Shown here one piece after another: positions 8,626 to 16,486 of a stretch of DNA of 64,000 nucleotides (the stretch's first letter is position 1; each line of letters begins with the position of its first letter). The translations under genes and the position numbers were made by a program. The notes under the pieces were generated by a model that saw only the letters and a list, made by a program, of their open reading frames with translations, had not been told where the DNA came from and did not search any database. The DNA comes from an uncultured Bacillota bacterium (GTDB taxonomy: Bacteria > Bacillota_I > Bacilli_A > RFN20 > CAG-288), in contig CASGEC010000004.1 of NCBI GenBank assembly GCA_949300365.1, positions 156,280 through 220,279 on the forward strand, written 5' to 3'.

Positions 8626-9798
8626 ATGAACGATGTCCTAGTCTTCGAGAAGAATCCGCACATGAGAGGAACGCGCAAGACCTCCCTCATGATGTTGGAG
8701 TTCTTCGTCGTTGTCCTTATCCTCTATGCCGTCAGCGTCGTCTTCTATTTCGTCAAGGGCGGCCCGACCCAAAACTATTCCAACATCGCCTATGGCATGA
8801 TGGCCCTGCAAAACGGCCTCGTCGGTGTCGGCTTTGCCATGATTGCCGATCTGATCTGGTATCTTCCCTACGCCTTCCGCAAGGAGGGAATCAGCGGATA
8901 CCTCTATAAGGTCTTCCATTCCTATTCCTATGTGACGGGCCTGCTTCTTGTCCTCCTTCTTCCTGTCGGCATGCTCTGGTATGAAGTCGCCATCACGTCC
9001 TTCGTCTCCGTCTTCTTCACCAAGCTGATCTTCGGCGGCTTCGGAAGCAATATCCTTAACCCCGCCATCTTCGGCCGTCTCTTCGCCCAGGTCGTCTATT
9101 CCACTAGCCTCACCACCTATCTCGGAAACGCACCGGAGGGCAGCTCCTCCATCATCTCCTCCGGCGCCACGATTCCGGGACTTGTCAACGGCGGCAATTT
9201 CGTCGCTGCCGATGGCATCTCCTTCTGGAACATGGTCTTGGGCAACTACTATGGAACCCTCGGCGAGACCTTTGCCCTTGTCATCGTCATCCTCGGCCTC
9301 TATCTTGCTGCCAGGCGCATCATCGACTGGCGCGTTCCTTTCTTCTATGTCGTCCCGATGTTCTTCAGCTACGGCCTCTGCTTCTATCTGGCCGGCTCCT
9401 CTGCCCGCATCGCCTTTGAAGAGGCTGCCAGACAGATCATGATGGGAGGCATCCTCTTTGGTGCCGCCTTCTGCCTGACCGATCCTGTCACCTCCCCGAC
9501 GAGCAAGTCCGGACGCATCATCTTCGCCCTCGGCGCTTCCATCATCACCCTCTCCATCCGTCTCTTCGCCAACTCCCCGGAGGGCGTCGCCTACTCCATC
9601 CTCATCATGAACATCCTCACGCCGCTCATCGACAAGTGCCTTGTCGGACGCACGATCAAGAACTACTGGGAAAGCCTTGCCATCCTTGTCCTGACGGGCT
9701 GTGTCCTTGCCATCGGCTGCGTCTATGGCCACGTCTGCTCCGAAGACATCGTCCTCTCCTCCGCTTCCACCGTCTCCGCCTTGAAGGAGGTCTTCTAA
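8626..9798 (+). CDS. rnfD: Rnf complex subunit D
   Basis: A 390-residue integral membrane protein of the RnfD/NqrB family. The start at 8626 is set by AGGAGG about nine nt upstream; a longer upstream frame would overlap rnfC and encodes non-membrane sequence. About ten hydrophobic helices are present. The covalent FMN-threonine motif SGAT is intact (Thr near residue 182), as is the conserved FGGFGSNILNPAIFGR segment and the late TDPVTSPTS motif. It should be the flavin-bearing ion-translocation or quinone-site subunit, with FMN attached by an ApbE-type enzyme such as the one at 16487. Confidence 0.93.
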   Translation: MNDVLVFEKNPHMRGTRKTSLMMLEFFVVVLILYAVSVVFYFVKGGPTQNYSNIAYGMMALQNGLVGVGFAMIADLIWYLPYAFRKEGISGYLYKVFHSYSYVTGLLLVLLLPVGMLWYEVAITSFVSVFFTKLIFGGFGSNILNPAIFGRLFAQVVYSTSLTTYLGNAPEGSSSIISSGATIPGLVNGGNFVAADGISFWNMVLGNYYGTLGETFALVIVILGLYLAARRIIDWRVPFFYVVPMFFSYGLCFYLAGSSARIAFEEAARQIMMGGILFGAAFCLTDPVTSPTSKSGRIIFALGASIITLSIRLFANSPEGVAYSILIMNILTPLIDKCLVGRTIKNYWESLAILVLTGCVLAIGCVYGHVCSEDIVLSSASTVSALKEVF

Positions 9799-9799
9799 T

Positions 9800-10306
9800 A
9801 TGGCAAACAAAATCGTGAAGACCGTCATCGTCCTCTTCTCCGCCTTCGCCGCGGTGGGTGCCACCGTCGGCGGATACTACGGCCTGAAGGACCAGATCGC
9901 CGCCAACTATGCCGCCATCCCCGTTCCTTCAAACATCAAGGAAATGTTCCCGAACTATCGTTCCGCAAGCGAACTTTCCGATCTCTCCTCTCCTTACATC
10001 AAGGTCGGCTATGAAGTGACTCTTGCCGATGGTACCGCCTATTACTACGAGCTTGAAAGTGCCAAGGGCTTCTCTGGCACCGTCCAGTTTGCCGTCGGTA
10101 TCCAGGATGGCAAGGTCACGGCCTACAAGTACATCAGCGACAACGAACATGACTTCGGCCACAACATGGCTTCCGGCGAAAATGCCGCAGGGGCCTTCGT
10201 CGGCTATCCTAGTGATGCCACAGGTGTCGTTTCCGGAACGACGGTCACCTCTAATGCCATGACCACAGCCATCGACGCCGCCCTTGAGGATGCAAATGCG
10301 AGGTAA
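9800..10306 (+). CDS. rnfG: Rnf complex subunit G (covalent FMN)
   Basis: A 168-residue protein with one N-terminal membrane helix (residues about 5-27) and an extracytoplasmic FMN-binding domain. The flavinylation motif reads SGTTVTS at residues 145-151, so FMN should sit on Thr150. Canonical RnfG has Ala where this has the first Thr. It starts two nt after rnfD with the ribosome site inside the rnfD end. As the outward-facing flavin carrier, it is the likely meeting point with the EetA-like protein encoded downstream. Confidence 0.9.
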   Translation: MANKIVKTVIVLFSAFAAVGATVGGYYGLKDQIAANYAAIPVPSNIKEMFPNYRSASELSDLSSPYIKVGYEVTLADGTAYYYELESAKGFSGTVQFAVGIQDGKVTAYKYISDNEHDFGHNMASGENAAGAFVGYPSDATGVVSGTTVTSNAMTTAIDAALEDANAR

Positions 10307-10312
10307 AGGATC

Positions 10313-10999
10313 ATGAAAAAGAGAAATGTGTTTCTGACGTTCCTCGACGGCATCTACCTCAAGAACCCCGTCTTCTCCCTCTTCCTCGGATTGACCCTTG
10401 CCGTCTTGTGCACAACGTCCTTCCAGACCGCCCTCTATGTTTCCGCCATCGTCTTTGCAGATATGCTCGTCGTCGAGTTTGTCGTCTCCCTCTTCCGCAA
10501 GGGGCTTGGAAAGGTTTCCGCCTATGTCGTCTCTGCCCTTCTCTCCGCTGCCGTCGCCGTCGTTTGCAACATGGTCCTTGCCGCCTATTATCCTCTCGTC
10601 ATCATCGAAGGCCTGAGCCCCTACACCAATGCCATCATCGCTTCCTTCATCCCCTTTGTCGCCACCACTTCCGCCGTCCTCTGCAAGGGACAGGAAGCCT
10701 TCGAAAGAAGCGTTCCGCAGGCGATTGCCGATGCCCTCGGATCGGGTATTGGCTTTGCCCTTGCCCTCTGCCTCATCGCCTTCTTCCGTGAGTTCATCGG
10801 TACGGCCAAGATCCAGTTCACCATCAGCGAGGACAGCATGAAGGCCATCAAGATCACCAATTGGGATTGGACCCTTCCTGCCATCCTCACTCCCTTCGGC
10901 GGCTTCCTGCTGACCGGATTCTTCTCCGGAATCCATGCCAGCATCTGCAAGACCTTCGAGGGACGCAAGGAAAAGCTTGTCGGAGGTATCGAGAAATGA
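10313..10999 (+). CDS. rnfE: Rnf subunit E homologue lacking the cluster cysteines
   Basis: A 228-residue six-helix membrane protein of the RnfE/NqrD family. The family fold is recognisable: NPVFSLFLGL near the N-terminus, FIPFVATT in the middle, and EAFE plus FREFIG after it. In known RnfE the motifs LGLC and TNC give two of the four cysteines that hold a 2Fe-2S cluster at the RnfA/RnfE interface. Here they read LGLT and TTS. A cysteine occurs about one helical turn later in both places (AVLC twice), so a displaced cluster is conceivable. Gene order and overlap with the next gene support its assignment. Confidence 0.85.
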   Translation: MKKRNVFLTFLDGIYLKNPVFSLFLGLTLAVLCTTSFQTALYVSAIVFADMLVVEFVVSLFRKGLGKVSAYVVSALLSAAVAVVCNMVLAAYYPLVIIEGLSPYTNAIIASFIPFVATTSAVLCKGQEAFERSVPQAIADALGSGIGFALALCLIAFFREFIGTAKIQFTISEDSMKAIKITNWDWTLPAILTPFGGFLLTGFFSGIHASICKTFEGRKEKLVGGIEK

Positions 11000-11607
11000 G
11001 TTACTTAGCGACATTCTTCACATGCCTTTTTGCCAACAGCCTTTTGCTTGAGGGAAAGGGCGTCAATGCCGTCACCGACTATGCCAAGACGAAGAAGGGA
11101 AAGGCCATCCTCTTCCTCTTCTACCTGATTGCCGCCGTCATCATGGGCTTTGTTGCCTATGGCTATACCTACCTCATCGATGCCGTCCCCGGATGGGTCG
11201 AAGGAAAGGAAAGCCTCACTTGGCTTTCCGATACCGTGACCTATTGCGAGCCGGTCGTCTTCGTCCTTGCCATGGCGATCATCCTCGGCATCTTCTACGC
11301 CCTTGTCCAGCTCTCTCCCAAGATGAAGGACGAGATCAAGCCCGAAAGCTTCAACCTCCTTCTGAACACGTCCCTCTTTGCCATCGCCCTCTCCATCCTC
11401 AGCCTTGCCGGTGGCACGGACGACTTCAAGCTCCTCCTCGTCAACATCTTCGGCCTTCCTGCCGGTTATCTGCTCTCCTTCCTCGTCTTTGAACCGATCC
11501 TCGACCGTATCAAGGCCTCCAATGCCTCCAAGGGCTTCAAGGGTGTTCCCTTGATGCTGGTCACCATGGCCGGCATGTGCCTTTGCTTTGCCTCCTTGGC
11601 TTTCTAA
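10996..11607 (+). CDS. rnfA: Divergent RnfA homologue without cluster cysteines
   Basis: A 203-residue membrane protein with about six helices, placed where RnfA belongs and starting at an ATGA overlap with rnfE. The N-terminus (FANSLLLEGKG) matches the position of the RnfA segment that normally continues to LGLC, and LLLNTS stands where TTNC is expected. Neither canonical cysteine is present. The few cysteines are elsewhere (FFTC near residue 9, TYCE, GMCLC near the end). The assignment rests on position, size, hydropathy and weak pattern similarity, so it is less sure than its neighbours. No RnfB gene follows, unlike in standard rnfCDGEAB operons. Confidence 0.7.
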   Translation: MSYLATFFTCLFANSLLLEGKGVNAVTDYAKTKKGKAILFLFYLIAAVIMGFVAYGYTYLIDAVPGWVEGKESLTWLSDTVTYCEPVVFVLAMAIILGIFYALVQLSPKMKDEIKPESFNLLLNTSLFAIALSILSLAGGTDDFKLLLVNIFGLPAGYLLSFLVFEPILDRIKASNASKGFKGVPLMLVTMAGMCLCFASLAF

Positions 11608-11616
11608 AGAATTTCC

Positions 11617-12111
11617 GTGGACAGGAAGAAAAGACTCGTTTCCGGGCTCTTTGACGACAATCTCCGCTATCGACCCGTGAAGGATTCGATTCTCATCTTC
11701 CTGTCTTTTTTGATGGTCGTCATCATCGTCCTTGTCACCTTCCTGGTCCGTCCCTCCTTGGACAACGTCCATGTCGAGATCCGCTATGGGACGACCTTGC
11801 TTTGGGATCCCGAGGACGAGACGCGCAATACCGCCATCCCCTTCCCGGAAAGTGGCGAATACACCATCACCTATACCAGGGAGGATGGGGAAATCTTCCT
11901 CGGGGAAGGACAGCAGTTTGATTTCTATGGGGAGGAGGTGGCCATCACCCTCTACTCGGACCGCTCCATCCAGATCACCAAGGAGCAATCCCCCTACAAT
12001 GTCTGCTCCCGCCTTGGAAGGATCTATGACCCCTACATGCCTTTGGCTTGCCTTCCCAACAACTTCCAGGCGACGATCGTCGCCAGCTATTTCCCGGAGT
12101 GGGACGCATGA
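11617..12111 (+). CDS. NusG domain II membrane protein, EetA-like
   Basis: A 164-residue protein starting with GTG. It has one N-terminal membrane helix (residues about 24-45) and an extracytoplasmic NusG-domain-II-type beta domain ending in the family pattern VCSRLG....PLACLPNN, with two cysteines. Small proteins of this kind, followed by a Gx-transporter gene, correspond to EetA and EetB of the flavin-based extracellular electron transfer loci of Listeria and Lactobacillus. Here they are joined to Rnf genes. The likely role is passing electrons from the membrane to extracytoplasmic flavoproteins; this is inference from the family. Confidence 0.7.
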   Translation: MDRKKRLVSGLFDDNLRYRPVKDSILIFLSFLMVVIIVLVTFLVRPSLDNVHVEIRYGTTLLWDPEDETRNTAIPFPESGEYTITYTREDGEIFLGEGQQFDFYGEEVAITLYSDRSIQITKEQSPYNVCSRLGRIYDPYMPLACLPNNFQATIVASYFPEWDA

Positions 12112-12629
12112 AGACGAGAAGACTTGTCGCCCTGGCCCTTCTTATCGCTCTCTCCTCGGCCCTTCACTACCTTGAGGGATTCATCCCCATTCCCATGATC
12201 CCGGGCTACCATTTGGGATTGAGCAATCTGGTCAACCTCTTTGCCCTTTATTACTATGGGATTCCTTCCTTCCTCATCGTCTCTTTGGTAAGGGTCTTCC
12301 TTGTCGCCCTGATCGGCTCGGGCTTTGGGGCATCCTTTTTGATGTCCTTGACCGGGTGTCTATTCGCTATCGCCGGGACCCTTGTCGTCCATCTTCTCTT
12401 GCGGGGATCCATTTTCTCGGTCTCGGCCTTTTCCGCCCTCTGCCATTCTATCGGCCAGCTTGTCGCCTATATGGCCTTCTTCGCGACGCCGTATATCTTC
12501 GTCTATTTGGCCTTCCTGGGACCGATGAGCATCCTGACGGGCATCGTGATTGCGTTTTTGGACAAAATCGTGGTGTCTCGCCTTCCCAAGGACTTCAGGA
12601 CGGAGGAAAGCCGGAGAAGAAAACAATGA
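12108..12629 (+). CDS. Gx transporter family protein, EetB-like
   Basis: A 173-residue membrane protein with about five helices, of the family usually named Gx transporter or heptaprenyl diphosphate synthase component I. The typical IPGYHLGLSNLVNLFAL segment near residue 30 is present. Its ATG overlaps the stop of the EetA-like gene (ATGA), which marks the two as a pair. EetB proteins of this family are needed for flavin-based extracellular electron transfer in some Firmicutes. It ends the operon begun at 7311. Confidence 0.7.
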   Translation: MKTRRLVALALLIALSSALHYLEGFIPIPMIPGYHLGLSNLVNLFALYYYGIPSFLIVSLVRVFLVALIGSGFGASFLMSLTGCLFAIAGTLVVHLLLRGSIFSVSAFSALCHSIGQLVAYMAFFATPYIFVYLAFLGPMSILTGIVIAFLDKIVVSRLPKDFRTEESRRRKQ

Positions 12630-12692
12630 CGCAAGGCATGGACTATGGTATAGTTATTTGATTTGTCAAACGCGATCCGCAAGGAGGCAAGA

Positions 12693-12968
12693 ATGAAAAA
12701 ATATATCTACTATCCCCAGGGCACATGCTCCGTCAAGATGACCTTCGTTCTCGATGACGACAACAGGATCGAGGACTTTGCCGTGGAAAGGGGATGCAAC
12801 GGAAACCTCAAGGGTATCCGCAGTCTTATCCTCAACCAGAAGGCGGAGGATATCATCGCCAAGCTTGAGGGCATCACCTGCCACAACAAGCCGACGTCCT
12901 GCCCGGACCAGATTGCCAAAGGACTCAGGAAATGCCTGGACGGCAGTCTGAAGGCCGAGGAGGAATGA
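12693..12968 (+). CDS. TSCPD domain protein
   Basis: A 91-residue protein carrying the TSCPD motif (PTSCPDQIAKGL near residue 68) and the earlier YPQGTCS and ERGCNGN segments; it has five cysteines. The domain occurs alone and at the C-terminus of some B12-dependent ribonucleotide reductases, and a metal-binding role is suspected. The start is chosen from AAGGAGG five nt upstream; an in-frame ATG 30 nt earlier has no such site. The downstream metK starts three bases after its end, so both are probably one transcript. Confidence 0.8.
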   Translation: MKKYIYYPQGTCSVKMTFVLDDDNRIEDFAVERGCNGNLKGIRSLILNQKAEDIIAKLEGITCHNKPTSCPDQIAKGLRKCLDGSLKAEEE

Positions 12969-12970
12969 CA

Positions 12971-14146
12971 ATGGCCTATCGACATCTCTTCACGTCGGAA
13001 TCGGTCTCCGAAGGCCATCCCGACAAGGTCTGCGACCGTATCTCCGATAGCATTCTGGATGCCTGTCTGGAACAGGATCCCAACAGCCGTACCGCCATCG
13101 AGGTCATGGCGACCAGAAACCGCATCATCATCTCCGGCGAGGTGACGACCTTGGCCCATGTCGACTATGAGGCTATCGCCAGGAAGGCCGTGCGTGAAAT
13201 CGGCTATACCGACGAGGAAAGCGGCATCGATCCCGACACCATGGCCGTCGAGCTCTATATCGAAAGGCAAAGCCCGGACATCGCCATGGGCGTGGATGCC
13301 AAGGGGGACAAGAAGCTCGGCGCAGGAGACCAGGGCATGATGTTTGGCTATGCGACCGATGAGACGGAAAACCTCATGCCGCTTCCGATCGTCATGGCCC
13401 ACAAGCTTGTCCGCTATGCCACCACCCTGAGGAAGGAAGGCCTTCTTCCCTTTGCCCGTCCGGACATGAAAAGCCAGGTGACGATCGACTACACGGACAA
13501 GAAGCCCAAACTCAACGCCGTCGTTTTCTCCATGCAGCACGACAAGAGCATTGATATCGAGGAACTGCGAAAAATCGTCCGCGAGAAGGTCCTCTTCCCC
13601 GTCATCGATTCCTTTGGCATCTCTCGGGAAGGCGTCAACGAGTACTACGTCAATCCGACGGGACGCTTTGAGATCGGTGGCCCCAGGGGCGATACGGGCA
13701 TGACGGGAAGGAAGATCATCGTCGACACCTATGGCGGAAGCGCTCCCCATGGCGGCGGTGCCTTCTCCGGAAAGGACCCGACCAAGGTCGACAGAAGCGC
13801 GGCCTATGCGGCAAGACATGCGGCCAAGAACATCGTCGCTGCCGGCCTGGCTTCCAAGTGCCTCATCCAGCTATCCTATGCCATCGGCGTCAGCGAACCG
13901 GTTTCGATTGCCCTTGAGACCTATGGCACGGAAAAAATAAAGAAAGAAAAGATCCTTGCCGCCCTTTGCGACACAAGCATCTTTGATTTCACGCCACAAG
14001 GCATCATCGATCGTTTCCATCTGACCGCCCCCTCTTTCCACTACCGGGATCTTTCGGCCTATGGGCATTTCGGAAGACCGGATCTCCTCCTCCCCTATGA
14101 GCTTCTCGACAAGGTCGATGCCTTGAAGAAGCTCTTCCAGGAATGA
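12971..14146 (+). CDS. metK: S-adenosylmethionine synthetase
   Basis: Makes S-adenosylmethionine from methionine and ATP. The 391-residue protein has all the family signatures: EGHPDKVCDRISD near the N-terminus, the ATP motif GAGDQGMMFGYA (about residue 117), and the glycine-rich GGGAFSGKDPTKVDRS loop (about 258). Length is standard. The start at 12971 is seven nt after GGAGG; an ATG six bases earlier is too close to it. No SAM riboswitch fits in the short upstream gap. It overlaps the next decarboxylase gene, which suggests a link to polyamine synthesis, which also uses SAM. Confidence 0.95.
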   Translation: MAYRHLFTSESVSEGHPDKVCDRISDSILDACLEQDPNSRTAIEVMATRNRIIISGEVTTLAHVDYEAIARKAVREIGYTDEESGIDPDTMAVELYIERQSPDIAMGVDAKGDKKLGAGDQGMMFGYATDETENLMPLPIVMAHKLVRYATTLRKEGLLPFARPDMKSQVTIDYTDKKPKLNAVVFSMQHDKSIDIEELRKIVREKVLFPVIDSFGISREGVNEYYVNPTGRFEIGGPRGDTGMTGRKIIVDTYGGSAPHGGGAFSGKDPTKVDRSAAYAARHAAKNIVAAGLASKCLIQLSYAIGVSEPVSIALETYGTEKIKKEKILAALCDTSIFDFTPQGIIDRFHLTAPSFHYRDLSAYGHFGRPDLLLPYELLDKVDALKKLFQE

Positions 14147-15645
14147 AGAACGATCCGCAGCTGAAGACGCCCTTCCTCGACGCCCTCCTGGAATACGTCC
14201 ATTCCAAGCCAACTCCCTTTGACGTTCCAGGACATAAGCTGGGGCGTTTCGTGACGGATCTTTCCCGTCGCCTTTCCCCTGTCATCTTGGGGACGGATGC
14301 CAATGCCCCGATCGGCCTTGACAACCTCTACAACGCCAAGGGCGTCATCAAGCAGAGCGAGGATCTGATGGCAAAGCTCTGCCATGCCGACCACTGTCTC
14401 TTTTCCGTCAACGGGACGACCGGAGGCATCCTTTCGATGTTCCTTGCCGCCTTGGACAACAAGGACAAGGTCATCCTTCCAAGAAACTGCCATAAGTCCG
14501 TCATCAATGCCCTCATCATCTCCGGTGCCGTTCCCATCTTCGTCCTTCCGGATATCGACGAGGAACTGGGGATTGCCAATGGCGTCTCCACCAAGGACTA
14601 CATCCAGGCGATGGACGACCATCCCGATGCCAAGGCCGTCTTCGTCATCAACCCGACGTATTTCGGTATCGCCTGCGACCTTGTGACGATCGCCAGGGAA
14701 GCCCATAGGCGGAACATGGTTGTCCTTGTCGATGAGGCCCACGGCTCCTCCTTCTATTTCGGTCAGGGCTTTCCGATTTCGGCCATGGATGCCGGTTGTG
14801 ACATCAGCTCGGTCTCCATCCACAAGAATTCCGGCTCCCTGACCCAGTCCTCCGTCATCCTGACAAAGGGAGACAGGCTTCCCTTTGATGAGGTCAAGAG
14901 GGCCTTTGGCATGCTCTCCTCCACGTCCCCCAATTCCCTACTTATCGCAAGCCTTGATGCGGCAAGGAAGGAGCTCTACGTCCGCGGAAAGGACGTCTAT
15001 GCCAAGGATATCGCCCTGGCTCTCTATGCCAAGAAGGAAATCGCAAGGATCCCCGGCATTTCCTGCCGGACGAAGGAAGAGATCCTCGGGGACAGGAAGA
15101 GCGATGCCATCTTCGACGTCGACGAGACAAAGCTTGTTATCAGCGTGCGCGACCTCGGCCTCTATGGCTATGACGTCTATAAGGAGCTTCGTGCCCAGTC
15201 CAACATCCAGCTGGAGCTCGGGGAAGTCTTCGTCGTCCTTGCCCTCATCGGCCCGGGAACAAGAAAGGCCGATGTCGATAGGCTTATCCTTGCCCTTCAG
15301 GAGCTTTCCAGAAGACACCAGAAGGACAGGAAGGTCCATCGCCGCTATGCCTATCAATATACCTATCCGAAGATCATCGTCCCTCCTCGGGAAGGCTATG
15401 ATGCCCCGGTAAAGCTTGTTCCTTTGAAGGATGCTGTCGGCGAGATCTCGGCGGAGACAGTCATGGCCTATCCTCCGGGCATCCCGCTTGTCATCCCCGG
15501 CGAGCTTGTCGGTCTTGAGACCTTGCGCCTGATCGAGTTCTACTACCGCGAAAAGGGCGAGGTCCTCAAGGATTCCGCCCCACGGATGATGAAGGTCATC
15601 GATAGGAGCCGGTGGTATCTGGCGAATGAATTCGAACAGTCATAG
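14143..15645 (+). CDS. Orn/Lys/Arg decarboxylase (PLP-dependent)
   Basis: A 500-residue fold-type-I PLP enzyme of the Orn/Lys/Arg decarboxylase group, size of the Bacillus SpeA/YaaO type. It shows the N-terminal PFDVPGHK motif, the cofactor aspartate in VLVDEAHGS (about residue 197), the Schiff-base lysine in SVSIHKNSGSLTQSS (about 227) and the C-terminal AYPPGIPLVIPGE motif (about 447). The usual HKTL..LTQ is here HKNSGSLTQ. Substrate cannot be read from sequence; arginine or lysine is most likely. It overlaps metK by four bases, consistent with polyamine metabolism. Confidence 0.88.
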   Translation: MKNDPQLKTPFLDALLEYVHSKPTPFDVPGHKLGRFVTDLSRRLSPVILGTDANAPIGLDNLYNAKGVIKQSEDLMAKLCHADHCLFSVNGTTGGILSMFLAALDNKDKVILPRNCHKSVINALIISGAVPIFVLPDIDEELGIANGVSTKDYIQAMDDHPDAKAVFVINPTYFGIACDLVTIAREAHRRNMVVLVDEAHGSSFYFGQGFPISAMDAGCDISSVSIHKNSGSLTQSSVILTKGDRLPFDEVKRAFGMLSSTSPNSLLIASLDAARKELYVRGKDVYAKDIALALYAKKEIARIPGISCRTKEEILGDRKSDAIFDVDETKLVISVRDLGLYGYDVYKELRAQSNIQLELGEVFVVLALIGPGTRKADVDRLILALQELSRRHQKDRKVHRRYAYQYTYPKIIVPPREGYDAPVKLVPLKDAVGEISAETVMAYPPGIPLVIPGELVGLETLRLIEFYYREKGEVLKDSAPRMMKVIDRSRWYLANEFEQS

Positions 15646-15885
15646 GAAGCGCTTACATAATATTGGATATCGAAATTCAGGACTGTAAATGGTGAAGATG
15701 AGGGTGGATGTCCGTCTACAAAGGATGCGGATATTCGCCCTTTTTTGGTGAAAATGGTCAAAGAGAAATGGTTATGTAAGCCCTTTTTGATGGCCTGTGG
15801 AAGGCCCTCTCTCCTGTAAGCCCTTTAAAACAGGGCCTTTACGCGCTATACTATAGACGGAAATAAAAGAAAGGAACCCCATAAC

Positions 15886-16425
15886 ATGAAAATCCAGTAC
15901 GTGTGCAAAGATGTCCCTCTTTCGCCGGCAATGCAAGAGGCCGTGGAGGGAAAGCTGGGAAGGTTCGATCGTTATTTCCGGACAACGGACGAAGTCAACT
16001 GCACGGTGACCCTCTGCATCCATCAGGACAAGAAGAGCCTTGAAGTCTCCATCGTCTCCACCAACGGCTTCACTCTTCGTGCCAAGGCCATCGATGCCGA
16101 CTTCTACGCCGCCCTGGACCTTGTCGTCGAGAAGCTCGACGGACAGATGCGCAAGCTGAAGACGCAGTTGGATAGGGCGCACAAGAAAGGATCCTTCGTC
16201 GAGAACCTGATGATGGAGAATATCCCCGCGGAGGATAACCTAGATGTCGAGATCGTCCGCAAGAAGAAACTGAGCCTGGCCCCGATGGACCTGGATGAGG
16301 CCCTCGCCAGGATGGACGCCCTCGGCCATAGCTTCTTCATCTACCTGGATTCGAGCACCGGACTTGTCAACGTCCTCTACGAAAGAGAGGATCACGGCTA
16401 TGGCCTGATCGAAATCGAAAGATAG
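15886..16425 (+). CDS. hpf: Long-form ribosome hibernation factor HPF
   Basis: A 179-residue long-form hibernation promoting factor, which joins ribosomes into inactive 100S dimers. Residues 1-100 form the HPF/YfiA domain (MKIQYVCKDVPLSPAMQEAVEGK) and the last 55 residues form the dimerisation domain (VRKKKLSLAPMDLDEA...GLIEIER). The linker between is short. It has its own -10 (TATACT around 15850) and an AAAGGA ribosome site, and is followed by a terminator, so it is monocistronic. Confidence 0.93.
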   Translation: MKIQYVCKDVPLSPAMQEAVEGKLGRFDRYFRTTDEVNCTVTLCIHQDKKSLEVSIVSTNGFTLRAKAIDADFYAALDLVVEKLDGQMRKLKTQLDRAHKKGSFVENLMMENIPAEDNLDVEIVRKKKLSLAPMDLDEALARMDALGHSFFIYLDSSTGLVNVLYEREDHGYGLIEIER

Positions 16426-16430
16426 GAACG

Positions 16431-16454
16431 GGCTGCCTTCGGGCAGCCTTTTCG
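16431..16454 (+). terminator. Terminator after hpf
   Basis: GGCTGCC, loop TTCG, GGCAGCC and a TTTT tract follow the hpf stop. Confidence 0.8.
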
Positions 16455-16473
16455 ATTCTCCGCCCATTTCTGC

Positions 16474-16479
16474 TATAAT
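16474..16479 (+). promoter_or_regulatory. Extended -10 immediately before ApbE-like gene
   Basis: TGCTATAAT ends seven nt before the ATG at 16487. Transcription would begin at or beside the start codon, so the mRNA is predicted to be leaderless; there is no ribosome site. Confidence 0.55.
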
Positions 16480-16486
16480 CCTAGGC

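Noticed and set aside
7311..12629. A possible rnfB hidden in or next to the operon
   Set aside because: No frame with the repeated CxxCxxCxxxC clusters of RnfB other than RnfC itself was found on either strand of this stretch.
15646..15885. Possible structured RNA before hpf
   Set aside because: Some inverted repeats (AGGCCCT/AGGGCCT) exist but no known RNA pattern; only the hpf promoter can be supported.
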